Positions 11,794 to 24,623 are shown, counted from the first letter of the stretch. The stretch: DNA of 64,000 nucleotides from Plenodomus lindquistii (GCA_025504975.1 JANUWI010000003.1:2480001-2544000); one strand, 5' to 3'. The notes: generated from the sequence alone by a model not told the origin. Translations and numbers: made by a program.

Positions 11794-13700
11794 CTACGAG
11801 CTTGAGCGGGTAGTGCGCTTGTTAACCTCAGCCTGAGCCTTCTCAGCTCCAGTGGCAACTGCCTCAGCGGCCTTGTCCTTGGCATCAACAGCGGTAGCCT
11901 TTGCCTTCTTTGCCTGAGCCTTGACCTGCTCCTTGGATGGTGCAGCGCCGGAACCGAAGAGGACAGTGGCCAAGATGGCGAGGATAGCGACAGCAAGAGC
12001 ACCAATACCACCGGCGACCTCAGGAACGAACTTGACGGCCTCGACGGGATCACGCTTGGCAATCTCAACGAAGAGGTTGACCTTCTCCTTGATGAAAGTG
12101 ACTGGGTCATCCTTGAACGAGAGATCAGACGGAGACTTGGGAGTGTCGGCAGGCTTGGGCTTGTTGGCCTCCTCCTCAGCCTTCTCGGCCGCGAGCTTAA
12201 GGTCAAAGGTTTCGGCCTTGAGCTTCTCAGCATCCTCAACCGAGTGACCAATGTAGATATTGTCGAAGAGGATGTCGTTCTGCATGGTCCAGATCTCGAA
12301 ACCAATCTGCCACAGATTAGAATACAACCGTGTAATCAAAAGAGTGTGATACTTACAGCGCCAATGGGCTCGAAGTTGGCAGGAGTCTTGTCCTCAAAGT
12401 AATCAGGGTTCTTGATCTTCTGGGGTGCCCAGACGCCCTTGTAGGCTGGGTTGTCGATCAATGGAGCGGTCCACTTGCCCTTGTAGGCAGGGTTCTTCTT
12501 CATCGGAGGTTCCCACTTGCCGCAGCCAGAAACTTCGTCACACTTGGGGTTGGGAACGGTAGGAGCAACCCAATCGCCATCCTCCTCGTCATCCCAGTCC
12601 TCGGGCTTCTCAGCCTCTGGGTCGGGAATGGTGGTGGGTTCGTCCTCGAGCCAGTCCTCGGGCTTGGTGGCCTCATCATCGACAATCTCGAATGGCGCGT
12701 CCTCGTCCCAGTCCTCAGGCTTCTTCGCATCGGGATCAGCGATGCGGGCCTCGTCAACCCAGTCTTCAGGCTTCTTGTCATTCGGGTCATCGATCTCCTC
12801 AGCGGGGTTGACTGAGGGGGTGAAGTCCTCGAGGAGGGTACCGTTGCGGATCGACTCGCCATCGATCTTGACCTCGAAGCTCTGGTCGGGCTTGACGATC
12901 AGAGTGTAGAGGGAGCTTGACTTGACGACACGAGCCATGGGGGGATTCTTGAGGTGCTTCTCCTCGTACTCGCCGGTCTTTGGGTTCTTGTGGCGGAAGA
13001 TGAAGTGGACCTGATTGTATTAATTCCGCGTAATTCTAGTAGAAGAGCGTCGGTCCACATACCTTGTTGGTAGCACCGCATTTGTCAGGACCAAACATGA
13101 TGACGTATGGGGAGCTGTTGGAGAACTCCTCGGCGTGGAGAGCCTTGTTGTCCTGGAGCAGCTTCATGTACGCACCACCGCACTCCAGACCATCTATGGG
13201 TTGTAAGCATTGTGCCGAAAACAGCTAGTTGGAGGAACCACTTACTCTGGAGCTTGACCTCGTACTGAACAACCAAGGTGTTATCCTTGTTGTCGATGAC
13301 CTTGGGGAACTTCGCAGAGATGGCGTGGTGGGCAGCCTTGTCCTTGAGAACAAGACCCTTGTCGCCCTCCATGCCCTTGAGCACAGTCGGCTCCTCGACA
13401 GCCCAGGTGCCAACATATGTCCATTCCTCATCGTCGGCCTTGACGTCCTTTTTCGCGTGCGAGGGCTTCCACCGGCTTTCCCAGTCGTCTGTGAATTGCT
13501 CGAGGAAGGGGGCCTTGAGGTTGGTGGGCTGGCGGTTGCATCAGTGTCGGCTGCCACATCACAGCGCTGGCGGCACTCACAGTAAAGGTCGGCTTAGACA
13601 CGGCGGTCGAGGTAGATGACTCGGCCTCGACGGGGCTGGCTTCGTCTGCACGCGCGACGGCGGCAGCGAGCGCAGCAGTTGCTCCAATTGCAAAACGCAT
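11794..13700 (-). CDS. cnx1: Calnexin, ER membrane lectin chaperone
   Basis: Five exons on the reverse strand: 13700-13581, 13528-13246, 13193-13063, 13010-12357 and 12306-11794; 566 residues. It begins with a signal peptide (about 18 residues ending AVARA). The lectin domain includes YEVKLQNGLECGGAYMKLL across the exon 2/3 junction and IMFGPDKCG. The P-domain arm, at about 240-390, has repeated type-1 motifs of the DPxAxKPEDWDE kind and type-2 motifs such as NPAYKGKWTAP. A single membrane segment (about 495-515) is followed by a Lys/Ala-rich cytosolic tail. It binds monoglucosylated N-glycans on folding glycoproteins in the ER. Confidence 0.95.
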
Positions 13701-14643
13701 GATGGACTGCCTGCTGTGTGGGGTGGAGCAGAGGTCTGGATTAGGGTTGAGGTTGAGAGAGGGAGTAGTCGGCTACAAAGTTGAGGCGCCCCGAGTGGAT
13801 AGATAAATAACCAGTCGTGTGAAGTTGACACGTTGGAGCTTCACGACAAGCGGGCCGGGATAGCTCTTTCTTCGCCCCATTGGCCCGCACCCCTGCTTAC
13901 CCCCGAGCGCAACGGCTATGAATGTTCGAGAAACGCTGCTGCGCATTGATAGTTGCCCTGCTACTCTACAAGTACATATTCACTCAGGGTAATTACCGTG
14001 CAGCATGTACGTTTGCCCGGCAATTGCTTCATCCCTCGCTGTGGCTGCACCTTGCAAAACAAACGACTGCTCTTGTCGTGGCGAGCTCCCGACTTCCCCG
14101 CAGCAGCGAATGGCTGGGAACGCCTGCAGCTCACAAGGCGTCCATGTCTCAGCAAAGTCGACATTGCAATAGGTTGGTCTGCTACCGCCACGTGATTGTC
14201 TCGTAATCTCGTGGCGATAGCCACAGACATCGTGGAGTACTGTACCCTTGCGGCGTCTGCCATTGCTCCGCATGGGACGCAATGGGGTAGCGAGAAGCTC
14301 TTGAACACATGACCCTTCAACTAGCCGAGGCTGTTCTTTAGCTCCAGCTAGCCAGAGTATCAGACTGCAAGCGTCCTATCTTCACACGCAATCACCGAGT
14401 TATGACTGGTGATTAAGCTATGTATTATCGATTCAGTGACGGGCTTCCCATGGCCATAGATGGTCCCGCCAACATGCTAATGCAAACAAACAGAGGCTTC
14501 TTTTCTGGAAGCAATTTTCAGTACACCGCCGCCTGTTCCCAGCCGTGATATGTCCGTAATGTATCCCAAGCCCGCCAGACCAAACCCAAATTTTAAGAAT
14601 GGTGGCAATGAGCCGATAAACGCCATACGCTAATCTCAAATCG
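13701..14643. other. Intergenic region, 943 bp
   Basis: Contains the calnexin promoter and the 3' flank of the Reg1-like gene. I see no supported gene; short overlapping frames near 13920-14320 exist on both strands but have no protein-like character. Confidence 0.55.
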
Positions 14644-16475
14644 CTAATTGCTCCATGCTGCATTCCAGATGACATGTCCTATGTCTCGAGCAGTATTGAC
14701 CGTGTCGACAACGCGCCCAATGAATGTGGGAGGCAAGGCGTCTTCTTCGCTTTCTTCAAATGGCATAAACATGCCTGATGCGGTTCGTCGGAGTCCACCT
14801 GATTCCGACGAAACATCGTCTGGTCGTAAGCTGTAGGGATCCGACGCAGTGGGAGTTTGGGGTCGCTTTGAGCTTGAATCATAAGCGCTGCCAGGATCGA
14901 AGTAGTCCTCGCCCTCTTCGTCGTCTTCTGCAAGCAAAAAGTTTCTTGATGGGTTCGACGGCTTCAGTGTCTCCGATGACGGCGATGGTGACAGTCCGCT
15001 ACGTGTTTTCCAGAGGCCGAGTGAATGTGACTGTTGTTCCACAACGTCTGGGGAGTCTGTTCTCGACTTCAGAGTCGTGGACGGAAGCCTGGCAATAGTC
15101 TTGTTATCACTGCTAATGCTCGTGGTTGACACTGTCCGTGAAAGTGGCCTCTTCTTGCGCGACCGCTTCATCATGACTACTCCCTCATCAGATGAAGACT
15201 CATCTTCTTGGTACTTTGCCCATGGGTTGTGGTTATAGTCGCCATCCTCGTCGTCATCGGCGTCTTTGCACTCTACAGCGATGCACTGTTCTACTTTGTC
15301 ATCAAAGCGAATGTGCTTCTTCTCACCCAGATCAGGCGTCTGTAGCCCGGATGTGGACTTGGACGTGAAATAGTCAGTGCCTTCCCAGGCCAGTCCTCGC
15401 GACATGGTAGACGATGTTGGCAAGTCCGGGGTAGGCCGACCTATGATTGGCCGAGGTCTACGCAACTCGAGAGTGGCACCTGTAGTCTGCTGTGCTTGGA
15501 CCGAGTCGGCCGCTTGCTGTAACAATGATGACGTGGATAGCGACCTTTGCAGCATGGCTTCCGACATGCTGCGCTTCTTGAGAATAGGCTTCTTGACGCC
15601 ATTGACGAAAGATCCGCGCTTGGACAGCCTGCTGGCAGGCTCGGAGCTTTGCTGCGAGCAGAATCGATTCGAAGCGGGCTGCATGGGCCCGTACAGCCAG
15701 GTCACATCGACGTCTTTTAGCCTAGAAGTGTGTTAGCGGGTTACGAGACAGAAACATGCGGTGAGGGTGCACGGATGGGGAGATCGGCGCCCCATGACAG
15801 GGGTGCCGATCGCACCGCGGCACTGATCGAGACTTACCAATTCAGCGTTTCGGGCGAGACCGTCTTGAGCTTGAACTGCGACTTGGCCCAGGTGCGCCAT
15901 GAGGCATTTTCGAGCCGTGAGCGCTCGCCGTAGACTTTGCGGTGCTCGACAATGTGCCGCCACGATGACCAAATGTCCTCTTCCCGCCAGACGTAGGACA
16001 GATAGTCGACGTGATGCGAGGGCTCCTTGCGCACTGCCGTGTCGTCTTCCGAGATGGCGTGCGGCTCGGGCGTGGCAAGGGAGCTGTCGGAGAAGGAGAA
16101 GGCGTCGGAAGGCGACGGCGAGGGTAGTGAGGTGGGGCGGAGCGAGGCAGTGCCGATAGGCTTCAACGAGTCCATGTCGAGCGGTGGAGCGGAGGGCGGT
16201 GTCTTGTAGTGGCGAGCAGAGCCGTAGTCCGGGAAGGACAAGCCATCGTCGTCGCTGCTAGACTCGTCGGAGCGCGTGTCGAGCGAGAGGCTGCTGGAGG
16301 GCGTCGAGTGCAGGGATGAGGTGCGTGTGGAGCTCAGGGACGGCGAGCGCAGATCGGGCAGGGAATATTGGTTCTTGCGTAGGGGCGAGTACGAGTCGTA
16401 TGCGAGAGAGGTGCTCGAGGGCGAGCGAATTGGGCCGGGAAAGGGCGAGTTCTGTCTGTGCAGGACGTCGGCCAT
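14644..16475 (-). CDS. Reg1-like protein phosphatase 1 regulator (DUF1752)
   Basis: Two exons on the reverse strand: 16475-15838 and 15721-14644, joined through a GTAAGT...CTAG intron; 571 residues. The join falls inside the conserved DUF1752 block at about 155-222, with SYVWREEDIWSSWRHIVEH, RLENASWRTWAK and ETLNWLKDVDVTWLYGP. Near residue 347 the sequence KHIRFDD matches the RVxF-type PP1 docking motif ([R/K]-x-[V/I]-x-F). Yeast Reg1 uses such a motif to bring the Glc7 phosphatase to Snf1 for glucose repression; a similar role here is inference. The rest is Ser/Pro-rich, acidic and probably disordered, so targets cannot be read from the sequence. Confidence 0.85.
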
Positions 16476-16927
16476 GGCTGCGGGTGTGAGGGGCGGCCGG
16501 GGGCTCAATGGCGCGCAGTCTTCACGATGCGTCAGAGCGAGAAGGCCGCGGTGGTGTTTTGATGCCGGATACCCTCCATGGGTCTGTGGGGGCGGGCGCG
16601 GGGGTCTTTGCGGGTGCAGGAATGCTGGGGCGAGCACGCAAGGGGCGGGGATTGCGGCGGTGGACGGATCGCTGGCTGCGTGGGAGAGAGGGAGTGGGTG
16701 TGGGCGAGGGAGTGGGAGTGGGATGTGGGAGACGGCGGGAGGCAGCGCTGATATGCACACGGCGAGCTGGCTATGGCGCGGCGGCGGATGGCGTTCCAAA
16801 GACTCGAGTGTGCTGGGCGAGAGACTACGACACTAGCCGCTTTTACGGCATGCCCGTGGAAAGGGATTTCTAGAGCAAATGCCACCCTGCACTCCTGGGC
16901 CCACACCTATTACTGGTATTTACTTTT

Positions 16928-16960
<33 letters not shown>

Positions 16961-18553
16961 TTGCTGCTGTTTGGCTCTGCGATAAGCCTGCGTCTCTCCC
17001 AGGCCTGGTCAAAGGCGGCCACTCACTGCACCTCCAAACCCACTGTACACCTGTGTAGTCCATGGCCGCTTGTGCGCCGTTTGCCGGGCCTGCAAGCGTT
17101 CCGGTTGATCATGCATCCCGACAGGCCTGTGTCAAAAGTCTGGACTCTCTCCCGCCCCTGTCCAAACGCTGCCCGCCCCCCAGACGTCCCCCCCAGACAC
17201 CTCACTCGCCAAAGGCTGTCCTTGTCGGCTCCGGCCTGTCCTCTCCGACACCACACAATCCATGGCCTATCTCGAGTATGGCATTGCTGCTTGTTGAGGT
17301 GAGATGCGGGGAAGGAGGGGTCACTGCCTCGCCGTTATCAGCCTCCCGTTGCCATGGCCCATTGTGCACCTCGTTATTGACTGCCACCTTGATTGTCCCT
17401 CGCTGCACGCCCACTCGCTGCTGTGCCTGCAAGATTGTCCTTGGTTCCATGTCTAGCTTCTCAACACCAACCCACCATTGTGATGTGACTCTACCTTCCA
17501 GTCGGCCTTCCGGATGCAGCTGTTTAGTGTTTGACTTGATTGGGGTGCGCAATGTTGAATTGCATCGCTCCCATCCATACCGAGGAACCATATCTTGACC
17601 AACTTCGACCATGACGAGGCCGTGCAACCCTCCCCCCCACTTTTCCCTTGTCATGCAACCCAGAATAGAGTAAACCTGCCACTACTTTGCGTAGTTCAGT
17701 GGAGAAGGCGTTCAACAGTCCTCGCAGAGGTTGCTGACGCTGACAGTCGACCTTGTTCTTGTCTATCTGGCCAACAACCCATGAGGTCACATCTCCCGTT
17801 CCAGCCAAACCGTTTGCACTGCAGATCTGGCCTTGCCTTCTTCCGGTGTCTTAATACATCCACTCGGCAGATCGATCTTGGCTTCGAGGGTCTGATAAGC
17901 ATACAATACGTGTGCATCGTTCACAATGCTTTAGCTTCACTACATTTCTGCTTGACTGCCACTCGAAAACACATTCGCGCATAACTCATTTGTTTCCAAG
18001 CTGTATCATGCAAACCCTAGTCGAATCAGCCCAGTAAATAATACCAACATTGACCTCTCTGGATTGTCACACCTGACAGCGTCAGTCTTGCAGTTCAATT
18101 CCATATTGCATGTTCTCGTACTACAGTATGTATGTACTACGGACCACTCACGTCGCGGTGTGTGGCTTGATTGTGACAGGAGCTGCGATTGGACAATCGA
18201 GCTACCCAGCATGTCCAGGCTTACGCTGATATACTTTGGTCAAACACTATTTCCAATGTTGTCAAGGTCAATTGCCTCCTACCTGTCTGATCAGTCCATC
18301 ACAACTGCTTTTCAAACCCATCGCCACGAAGAAACTGATATTCGCCATGTTCGTATCGAGGAAAAGCGGGCTCGATCTTGCGCGCAACTCTAGCGCCCCT
18401 GCAGTCGGACTTGACCTTGCTCCGAGGCGATCTTCAGTCATATTCCCGTGCGACAAACAGTTTGCCTACTCTACAGGGTCGCCATGAACATGGTATAATA
18501 ACTTCACTCATCGCTTCGTTTCGGTCTTTCTGAATCCATACAGATTGTTCAAC
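16476..18553. other. Divergent gene-free region, 2.1 kb
   Basis: Shared upstream region of the Reg1-like gene (reverse) and the MFS transporter (forward). It holds a CTG/TTG trinucleotide tract. The many short frames are not supported as genes. Confidence 0.55.
16928..16971. repeat. Interrupted (CTG)n trinucleotide repeat
   Basis: About 14 CTG units with TTG interruptions, in the likely 5' leader or promoter of the Reg1-like gene. Not inside a supported reading frame. Confidence 0.85.
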
Positions 18554-20675
18554 ATGAGCGCGCCACACGACGCGACCGTCCCACGAGACATCGATGCACC
18601 CAATACGGACGCGCCGACCAAGGAAATCGACGCCGCAACAGCGTCATCGAGTAATCAGAGCCTCGCAGGAAGAGATGCTACAACACATGGGCACAATGTG
18701 GTGAAGGAAGATCAGACCCGCGCAAATGTTGCTGCAGATGCGCCCGTTGCTGCAGTAGTAGGGCCGGCTGAGGAAGACATACCAGAGCGAAGCGAACTCA
18801 AGATCGCCTTGATCATGTTCTCGTTATGTGTGGCTGTATTGTTGGTTGCACTGGACATTACGATCGTTACCACTGCGCTGCCAACCATCTCGGAGGAATT
18901 CAACAGCGCATCTGGATACACCTGGGTTGGCTCTGCCTACCTCATTGCGCAGTCTGCTGCTACACCAATATGGGGCAAGGTCTCCGACATCTTCGGACGG
19001 AAACCTATACTCCTGGTTACGAATGCCATCTTCTTCGTCGGCTCGCTGATTGCTGGTCTCTCGGTGAACATCGACATGCTCATTGCAGCGCGAGTAATTC
19101 AGGGCATCGGTGGCGGAGGACTGATAACACTCGTGAATATTGCCATCTCTGACCTCTTCTCAGTGCGCGATCGAGGAGCATACTTTGGCATGGTGGGCGG
19201 GGTCTGGGCTCTTGCCTCCTCGCTCGGTCCAGTTGTTGGTGGCCTTTTCACTCAGAAGGTCAGCTGGAGATGGTGAGTTACAAATAGGAATAATTGCCAG
19301 TTCAAGCTGACACTTGTGCAGGTGCTTCTACATAAACCTACCCTTCGACGGTGTTGCCTTTTTGATCATCCTCCTGCTCTTGGATATCAAAACGCCAAAG
19401 ACACCACTAGGACAAGGACTAAAAGCCGTAGATTGGCTCGGCTCTCTGGCCATGGTTGGTGGTGTCATTATGTTCCTCTTAGGGCTGGAGTTTGGAGGCA
19501 TATCACACCCATGGAAGTCTGCCACAGTGCTCTGTCTACTCATTTTCGGAGTCGTGGTCATTGGCATCTTCTTCTTGATCGAATGGCGCGTTGCACCATA
19601 CCCACTAATGCCCCTTGATCTCTTCTCCAAGAGGTCGAACCTTGCGGCTCTTGGTACCTGCTTCCTGCATGCCTTTGTCTTCATCCCCGGCAACTACTTC
19701 CTACCGCTCTACTTCCAGGCTGTTCTTGGGGCAACACCGATTCTTTCCGGTGTATACCTGCTTCCGCAAGCGCTTTCGCTGTCCTTCATGTCTGCTTTTA
19801 CTGGTGTTTTTATCAAAAAGACTGGTCAGTATCTTCCAATGATCTGGTTTGGCATGTTCTTCATGACGCTGGGATTTGGTCTCTTCATCGACTTTGACGT
19901 CAATTCGTCGTGGGCGAAGATCATCATCTACCAGATCATCGCCGGTGTGGGAGTGGGCCCGAATTTCCAAAGCCCGCTTATTGCTTTGCAGAGTCTTGTA
20001 CCGGTAAGTCGCGTGTTGACCCCAAATCTCAGGTTCACCTGGGATGCTCTAATGCAGATGCACGTTCAACCAACATCGTGCATGACTCAGCCCACGGGCA
20101 TCCCGCAGAGCCTTGTCCCCTGAATTACCACTCGCTTATCTCTGCAACCAAATGCTAATCCCTTGCACCAGAAACGCGACATTGCAACCGCCACCGCAAC
20201 CTTCGGATTCACCCGCAATCTCGGCTCCGCCATCTCAGTCGTCGTCGGCTCCGTAATCTTCAACAACGAGATGAAATCGAAGCAAGACACACTAGTAGCC
20301 AGTCTAGGTCCCGCAAATGCATCAGCCTTTGGAGGCGGCTCCGCCGGTGCCAGCGTAGGCCTTATTCAATCCCTGCCCACTGCGCAAAAAGCCGTTGCAC
20401 GCAAGGCATTCGCAGACTCGTTGAGTACCATGTGGATCATGTACGTGTGCTTTGCCTTCTTTGGTCTGTTGGTTAGTCTTCTGATTAAGAAGAACGTACT
20501 TGATAAGACGCATGAGGAGTCTAAGACTGGACTGGAGGCGGAAAAGGCGAAGAAGATTGAGCGCGATGCTGAGAGGGCGGAGCGCAGGAGGAAGAGAGCT
20601 AGTAAGGCTGAGTTGCAGGTCGATCCTGAGGGGAAGGCTGGTGGTTCGTTGGGGGAGGAGAAGGAGAGTAGGTAG
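18554..20675 (+). CDS. MFS drug:H+ antiporter-like exporter (DHA2, 14-TM)
   Basis: Three exons: 18554-19272, 19322-20003 and 20172-20675; 634 residues. About 80 polar residues precede the membrane part. The first half shows LDITIVTTALPTI (TM1), the loop 2-3 signature GKVSDIFGRKPILL, and the TM5 stretch GMVGGVWALASSLGPVVGG (motif C-like, antiporter type). The second half shows VPKRDIATATATFGFTRN at the exon 2/3 junction. Length and motifs fit the 14-segment DHA2 group of toxin and drug exporters. The substrate cannot be read from sequence, and no biosynthetic cluster lies beside it. The basic tail after the last TM is Lys/Arg/Glu-rich. Intron 2 (168 bp) contains an earlier AG that would lead to a stop, so the downstream acceptor is used. 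Confidence 0.9.
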
Positions 20676-21386
20676 TTCTGCTTGTGCTTTCTTCCGCTGT
20701 TTCTTTAGCGTTGGAGTTGGGGTCCTGCGGCGACTGCCCTGTTTCAGATGTACATGTATTATTTTGCGATGCCAGTGGGCGCATCGCTTTTGCACATGTA
20801 TACCCACATCACTTACCCATATACGAGTTTACAGGGCTTCACCGTTTCTAGCATTACAGCTCAAAATCACACAAGACACATGTATCAAACAAATCCACTG
20901 ATCTGGACACTATGCAGCAATTTGTGCAAGCCTGTGCGAATCTCACCATAACTCTGAAGAGACAGCAAACACCAAGGCTGATGACCGTACTCGGCCATTC
21001 ATACAAAGGCGCTCATGGACTTTGACAAACCACTATACTACCGCTAAATTTAGTAGTCTCTGGAGTACGCCAACACCTTGCATTGTATCACGAATGCATA
21101 CTGTACAGTCAACTAAAACCGCATCGGAAGATTACAACAAATCACCTTAAACTCTCTACTACCATATTACCCTACAAGTAGTACGAATGTGCAAGATAAA
21201 ACAAGCTCTATCTATCTATTGTACTGAACTAGCAAAAAAAACCTAAGTTTAAAACATGCATTAGTGTTTTAGTTAGGAGGAAATATATATATAGCGCACG
21301 GACCTCGACCCCACCCCCCAGTGGGCAGGACTCGCTACACATTTCAAGACTTGTGCCAAAAAGCACAAAAAAAAAAGCGTGGAAAG
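20676..21386. other. Intergenic region between MFS gene and tRNA-Asp, 711 bp
   Basis: AT-rich 3' flank of the transporter. No supported gene. Confidence 0.6.
21367..21376 (-). terminator. Pol III termination tract for tRNA-Asp
   Basis: Ten consecutive T residues on the reverse strand, 10 bases past the tRNA 3' end. Confidence 0.8.
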
Positions 21387-21469
21387 CTCCCAGACTGGGA
21401 ATTGAACCCAGGTCTCCTGCGAACTGCCTGAATGACAAGCAGAAATACTGACCACTATACGATCTGGGA
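21387..21469 (-). tRNA. tRNA-Asp (GTC) with an 11-nt intron
   Basis: Read on the reverse strand, 83 nt. The acceptor stem TCCCAGA pairs fully with TCTGGGA, followed by discriminator G. The T arm CTGGG-TTCAATT-CCCAG is perfect. The anticodon stem TCTGC/GCAGG pairs only if an 11-nt intron (TTCAGGCAGTT) is removed after position 37, leaving loop TTGTCAC with anticodon GTC. The mature length of 72 nt equals that of yeast tRNA-Asp. A T-run terminator follows. Confidence 0.9.
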
Positions 21470-21742
21470 TGATCTGTCGGATGACTGATGCTGTTGATGG
21501 GAGAGCAGTAAATTTACCACAATATAATGTCTTCATAATTCATGCTGTAGAACCTAGCAGAGTGGCACTCCTATCTTGGATCTACTCTTATGACAGTAAG
21601 CGCAGCGAATTGTAGCGGGGCTACAATAAGCGATAACACCGATTCAAAGCGGTATAGTCTGAATCCACGAAAAATTCTCGCTATTTGCTCTAGCCTCCCA
21701 AGACAACCAAATATGCTACACACCAAACACATCGCACTCATT

Positions 21743-23697
21743 CTACGACTTTAGAATCTTCTCCGTCCCCTGTACATCACTCGACAGACTAACATCTCCA
21801 CCATCAGAAGGAGGGCCCTGTCCCTCCACCACCGCCTCCTCCCGTCCCAACATCATATGCTCAATATTCACCTTGGGCCCCTTGAACCATTTGTGCGCTG
21901 AGATGAACCACCAGATTGTTACTAGGAGCATGGGACCGCCGTATACAACGGCTGTCCAATTCATGTCTTCTACACTGTATATTTCCCATTTGTTAGCTGC
22001 GAATCAACGCGATACGTGCAATGGGAAGGAAATGGGAAAAGGGATGGATGGGTCATGGGGGACTCACGTCAAATCCGCGCCCGTGACGCTGGGAAAGCAC
22101 AGAATCGGCACCATGAGAATGACAAACGCGGATGCGGTTGCGCCAATGGGCATGCTGTAGCGACCGAGATTCCAGGGGCCAGGGCGGAACCGGTTCCCGA
22201 CGAGGAAAACGCGGATGAAGATTGGGATTGTGAATGCGCTTTTTGCTGCTTGTTAGCAAGTTTGTTCATCTGTTCGAGGCGTGCTGCTCAGCTGGATACC
22301 AAAGAAAAAAAAACGTACACAAAAGCGGCTATAGCCCCAATGGAGAATAATGCGCCAATAGCCAGTTCTCCACCGAAAATGAGCAAGAGACATAGGATGC
22401 CGACTGCGCAGTTGAACCATACTGCGTTGGCGGGGGTTTGCGTGTGCTTGTTGACGACTTTCCAGTACTTGCTTAGTGGGAAACAATCATCACGCGCATA
22501 TGCGAACGTGACTCTGCTAGCTGCAATCATGCATCCCTGGCCCATGCTGAACCCGGCAACAATAGTCAAGGAGAGGATGGCCAGTGTGATCTTCTGTGAC
22601 ATGCACTGCATGAGATACGCGGCGAATGGCTGGCCCAGGTCCGAATCAAGCACCTGCTCGATATCGACAACCGTGTACGCAACCACGAGTTGAAGGAACC
22701 AGCCGAAGATACCGCCCGTAGCGGACGTCATGACGATTGCGCGGGGAGAAGCCATGTTGGCGTTTGAACACTCCTCTGCGAGATGAAAGGGGCTGTCGTA
22801 TCCGCTCATTGTCCAGATCACGCCGATGAAAGACATTAGTACTGAGATACCGGGTGGGAACGATGTGCCCTCGTAAATTGTACCCCAGACTTCGCTCGAG
22901 GATGTAAAGCGCGGGAGCCCGCGTGATGGACGGTCGGTTCCAGCAGGGATCAAGATGATGACGATGATCAGCGCGATGAAGTTGAATGTTGACCCGGCTG
23001 AATTGAACTGTGCAAGCCACTTTGTCGGCATAGACGAGAGGATGGCGTGGAGAATCATGATGAAGACTGTCAGGAGGAAAGTCTGGTAGTCTGTAGGGGT
23101 GTAGCTCGGGTCGTTGATAGACGCAGCTGCGAGTATCATAGCCGCAATGCCGTAATTGACTGCATTCCACATATCAGCTCCATACTTCTCAATCTCGAAT
23201 CCAGAATATATGGAATACTAACCAGACGGCGCAGCAGTAACCTGCGCAAGCCAATTACTCCATCCCGTCAACCACGCAGCAAATGGCCCCCAGCCCGGCG
23301 GTGCCAGAACCGCCGCAGCATAGTACAGCCCCCCACTCGTAGGCATCGAGCTACAGAGCTCCGCCATACTACACGCAACACACTGAATCCCAACCATGGC
23401 AATGATCCATCCCCACGTCATCCCCGCCGTTCCAGCATATCCCATGCCATAGTACAGCGTACTCGCGAAACTAGGGAGCAAGCCCAGAACCGCAAAGCTC
23501 ACGCAAAACGTGGTGAAGAGCGAAAACTCGCGTTTGAATTCGCTCTTGTAGCCGAGCGCTGCGAGGACTTCTTCATCCGGGCTGAATGCATGCGTCGAGT
23601 CGTAGGGTACGTCGCCGCCAGGGAGCACGGATGTGACTGGCTCGTCTGCAACGGAGCGATTGCGATGTGTCAGGGAGGACCGTTCGGTCGCCATCAT
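21743..23697 (-). CDS. APC-superfamily amino-acid / GABA / choline-type permease
   Basis: Four exons on the reverse strand: 23697-23223, 23159-22319, 22238-22068 and 21974-21743; 572 residues. The second acceptor reads AAAAAG, which keeps the frame and lies about 15 nt after a CTAAC branch point, whereas the nearby CAG is too close to it and breaks the frame. N-terminal features include ALGYKSEFKREFSLFTTFCV and SMAELCSSMPTSGGLYY, the family's TM1-TM3 region. Later ones are GYDSPFHLAEECSNA and GNRFRPGPWNLGRYS. About 12 membrane segments. The family imports GABA, choline or other amines and amino acids; the substrate is not resolved. Several HGATAR sites upstream suggest nitrogen control. Confidence 0.9.
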
Positions 23698-24623
23698 GCG
23701 CGGAGATGTGTGTGTGGCTGGCTGACAGGACTGGCGTTGTGGGGAAGAGGGAATGCGCTTGGGTTTACCAGCAGTCAAAGCAGCAGTAGTCAAAACGTCG
23801 TCGCATCAACCGGGTAAGTGGTGTTCAACTTGTCAACAGAGCCATCGCTTGCGCAAAAGTCATGGCAGCATGAGCATCTATCTATATAGGAATGCGACTC
23901 CCCCTAGCATATCGACGTGAACAGGGTCAGAAGCGGGGGCCGCAGAACCACAGTCCGCGACCCAGCAGATTGGGCGATAGGCGGTGTCGTGCAGCGAATG
24001 ACGATGGGTCGAACCGCTATCTCTTTATCAAGAGGGTGTGTTAGCCCCGGTTCGCCTAGCCTACCGTGTGTGGAGATGCATGGGCGGGCCGGGCTGATCG
24101 ATAGACTTGGTTTGCCATCGTGTATGCCCACGACTATGGCTTGCATATGGGCGCAACGTGAGCATCGTAAGGAAACTCACAGGTTCAATGGGCAGCTTCA
24201 TAATAGATCGAATTCGGGGCAGAACGGCGGTTGGCACGCGACCGAGGCATTCATACTGCAGACGGAATTCTTCCGATATCTGAACAGCTAAGCTTCATAC
24301 CCCAGGCAGAGCAGGATGCTGCAGATCTGTTCCTCCTGGCTCACGGCTGGACATGCTCTAATAGGTATAGTTCTCCCACGCAAACGGTCCTGCCCTGCCC
24401 GTCCGCATGGTAAGACCTTTAGTCTTGCGGCGGTGATAAGCTCGACGGACATTGCGCGTCTGTCGCGTGGATCCGAGACGATAAGTGTCTCTGTCCATGT
24501 CTAGACTCAGGAGGAGGAAGCTATGAAATTGCAGCCTGAGTGGTTGAGTTGAGCAAGCAAGGGCAACACCATTGCTCGGCATCTTGTGTGACATTCGCGC
24601 CTCTCCAAACTGGCACAGTCGCA
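23698..24623. other. Intergenic region, 926 bp, permease promoter
   Basis: Upstream of the permease and downstream of palC. HGATAR matches (either strand) occur at 23975-23980, 24017-24022, 24025-24030, 24099-24104 and 24434-24439, consistent with AreA/NIT2-type nitrogen regulation of the permease. A six-base degenerate site is common, so this is only suggestive. No supported gene. Confidence 0.45.

Noticed and set aside
16276..16836. 186-codon forward frame
   Set aside because: Antisense shadow of the Reg1-like first exon and its leader.
23970..24060. tRNA-like sequence with GGTTCGACC and a TTGATAA loop on the reverse strand
   Set aside because: T-stem and acceptor stem do not pair; probably chance within GATA-rich promoter DNA.
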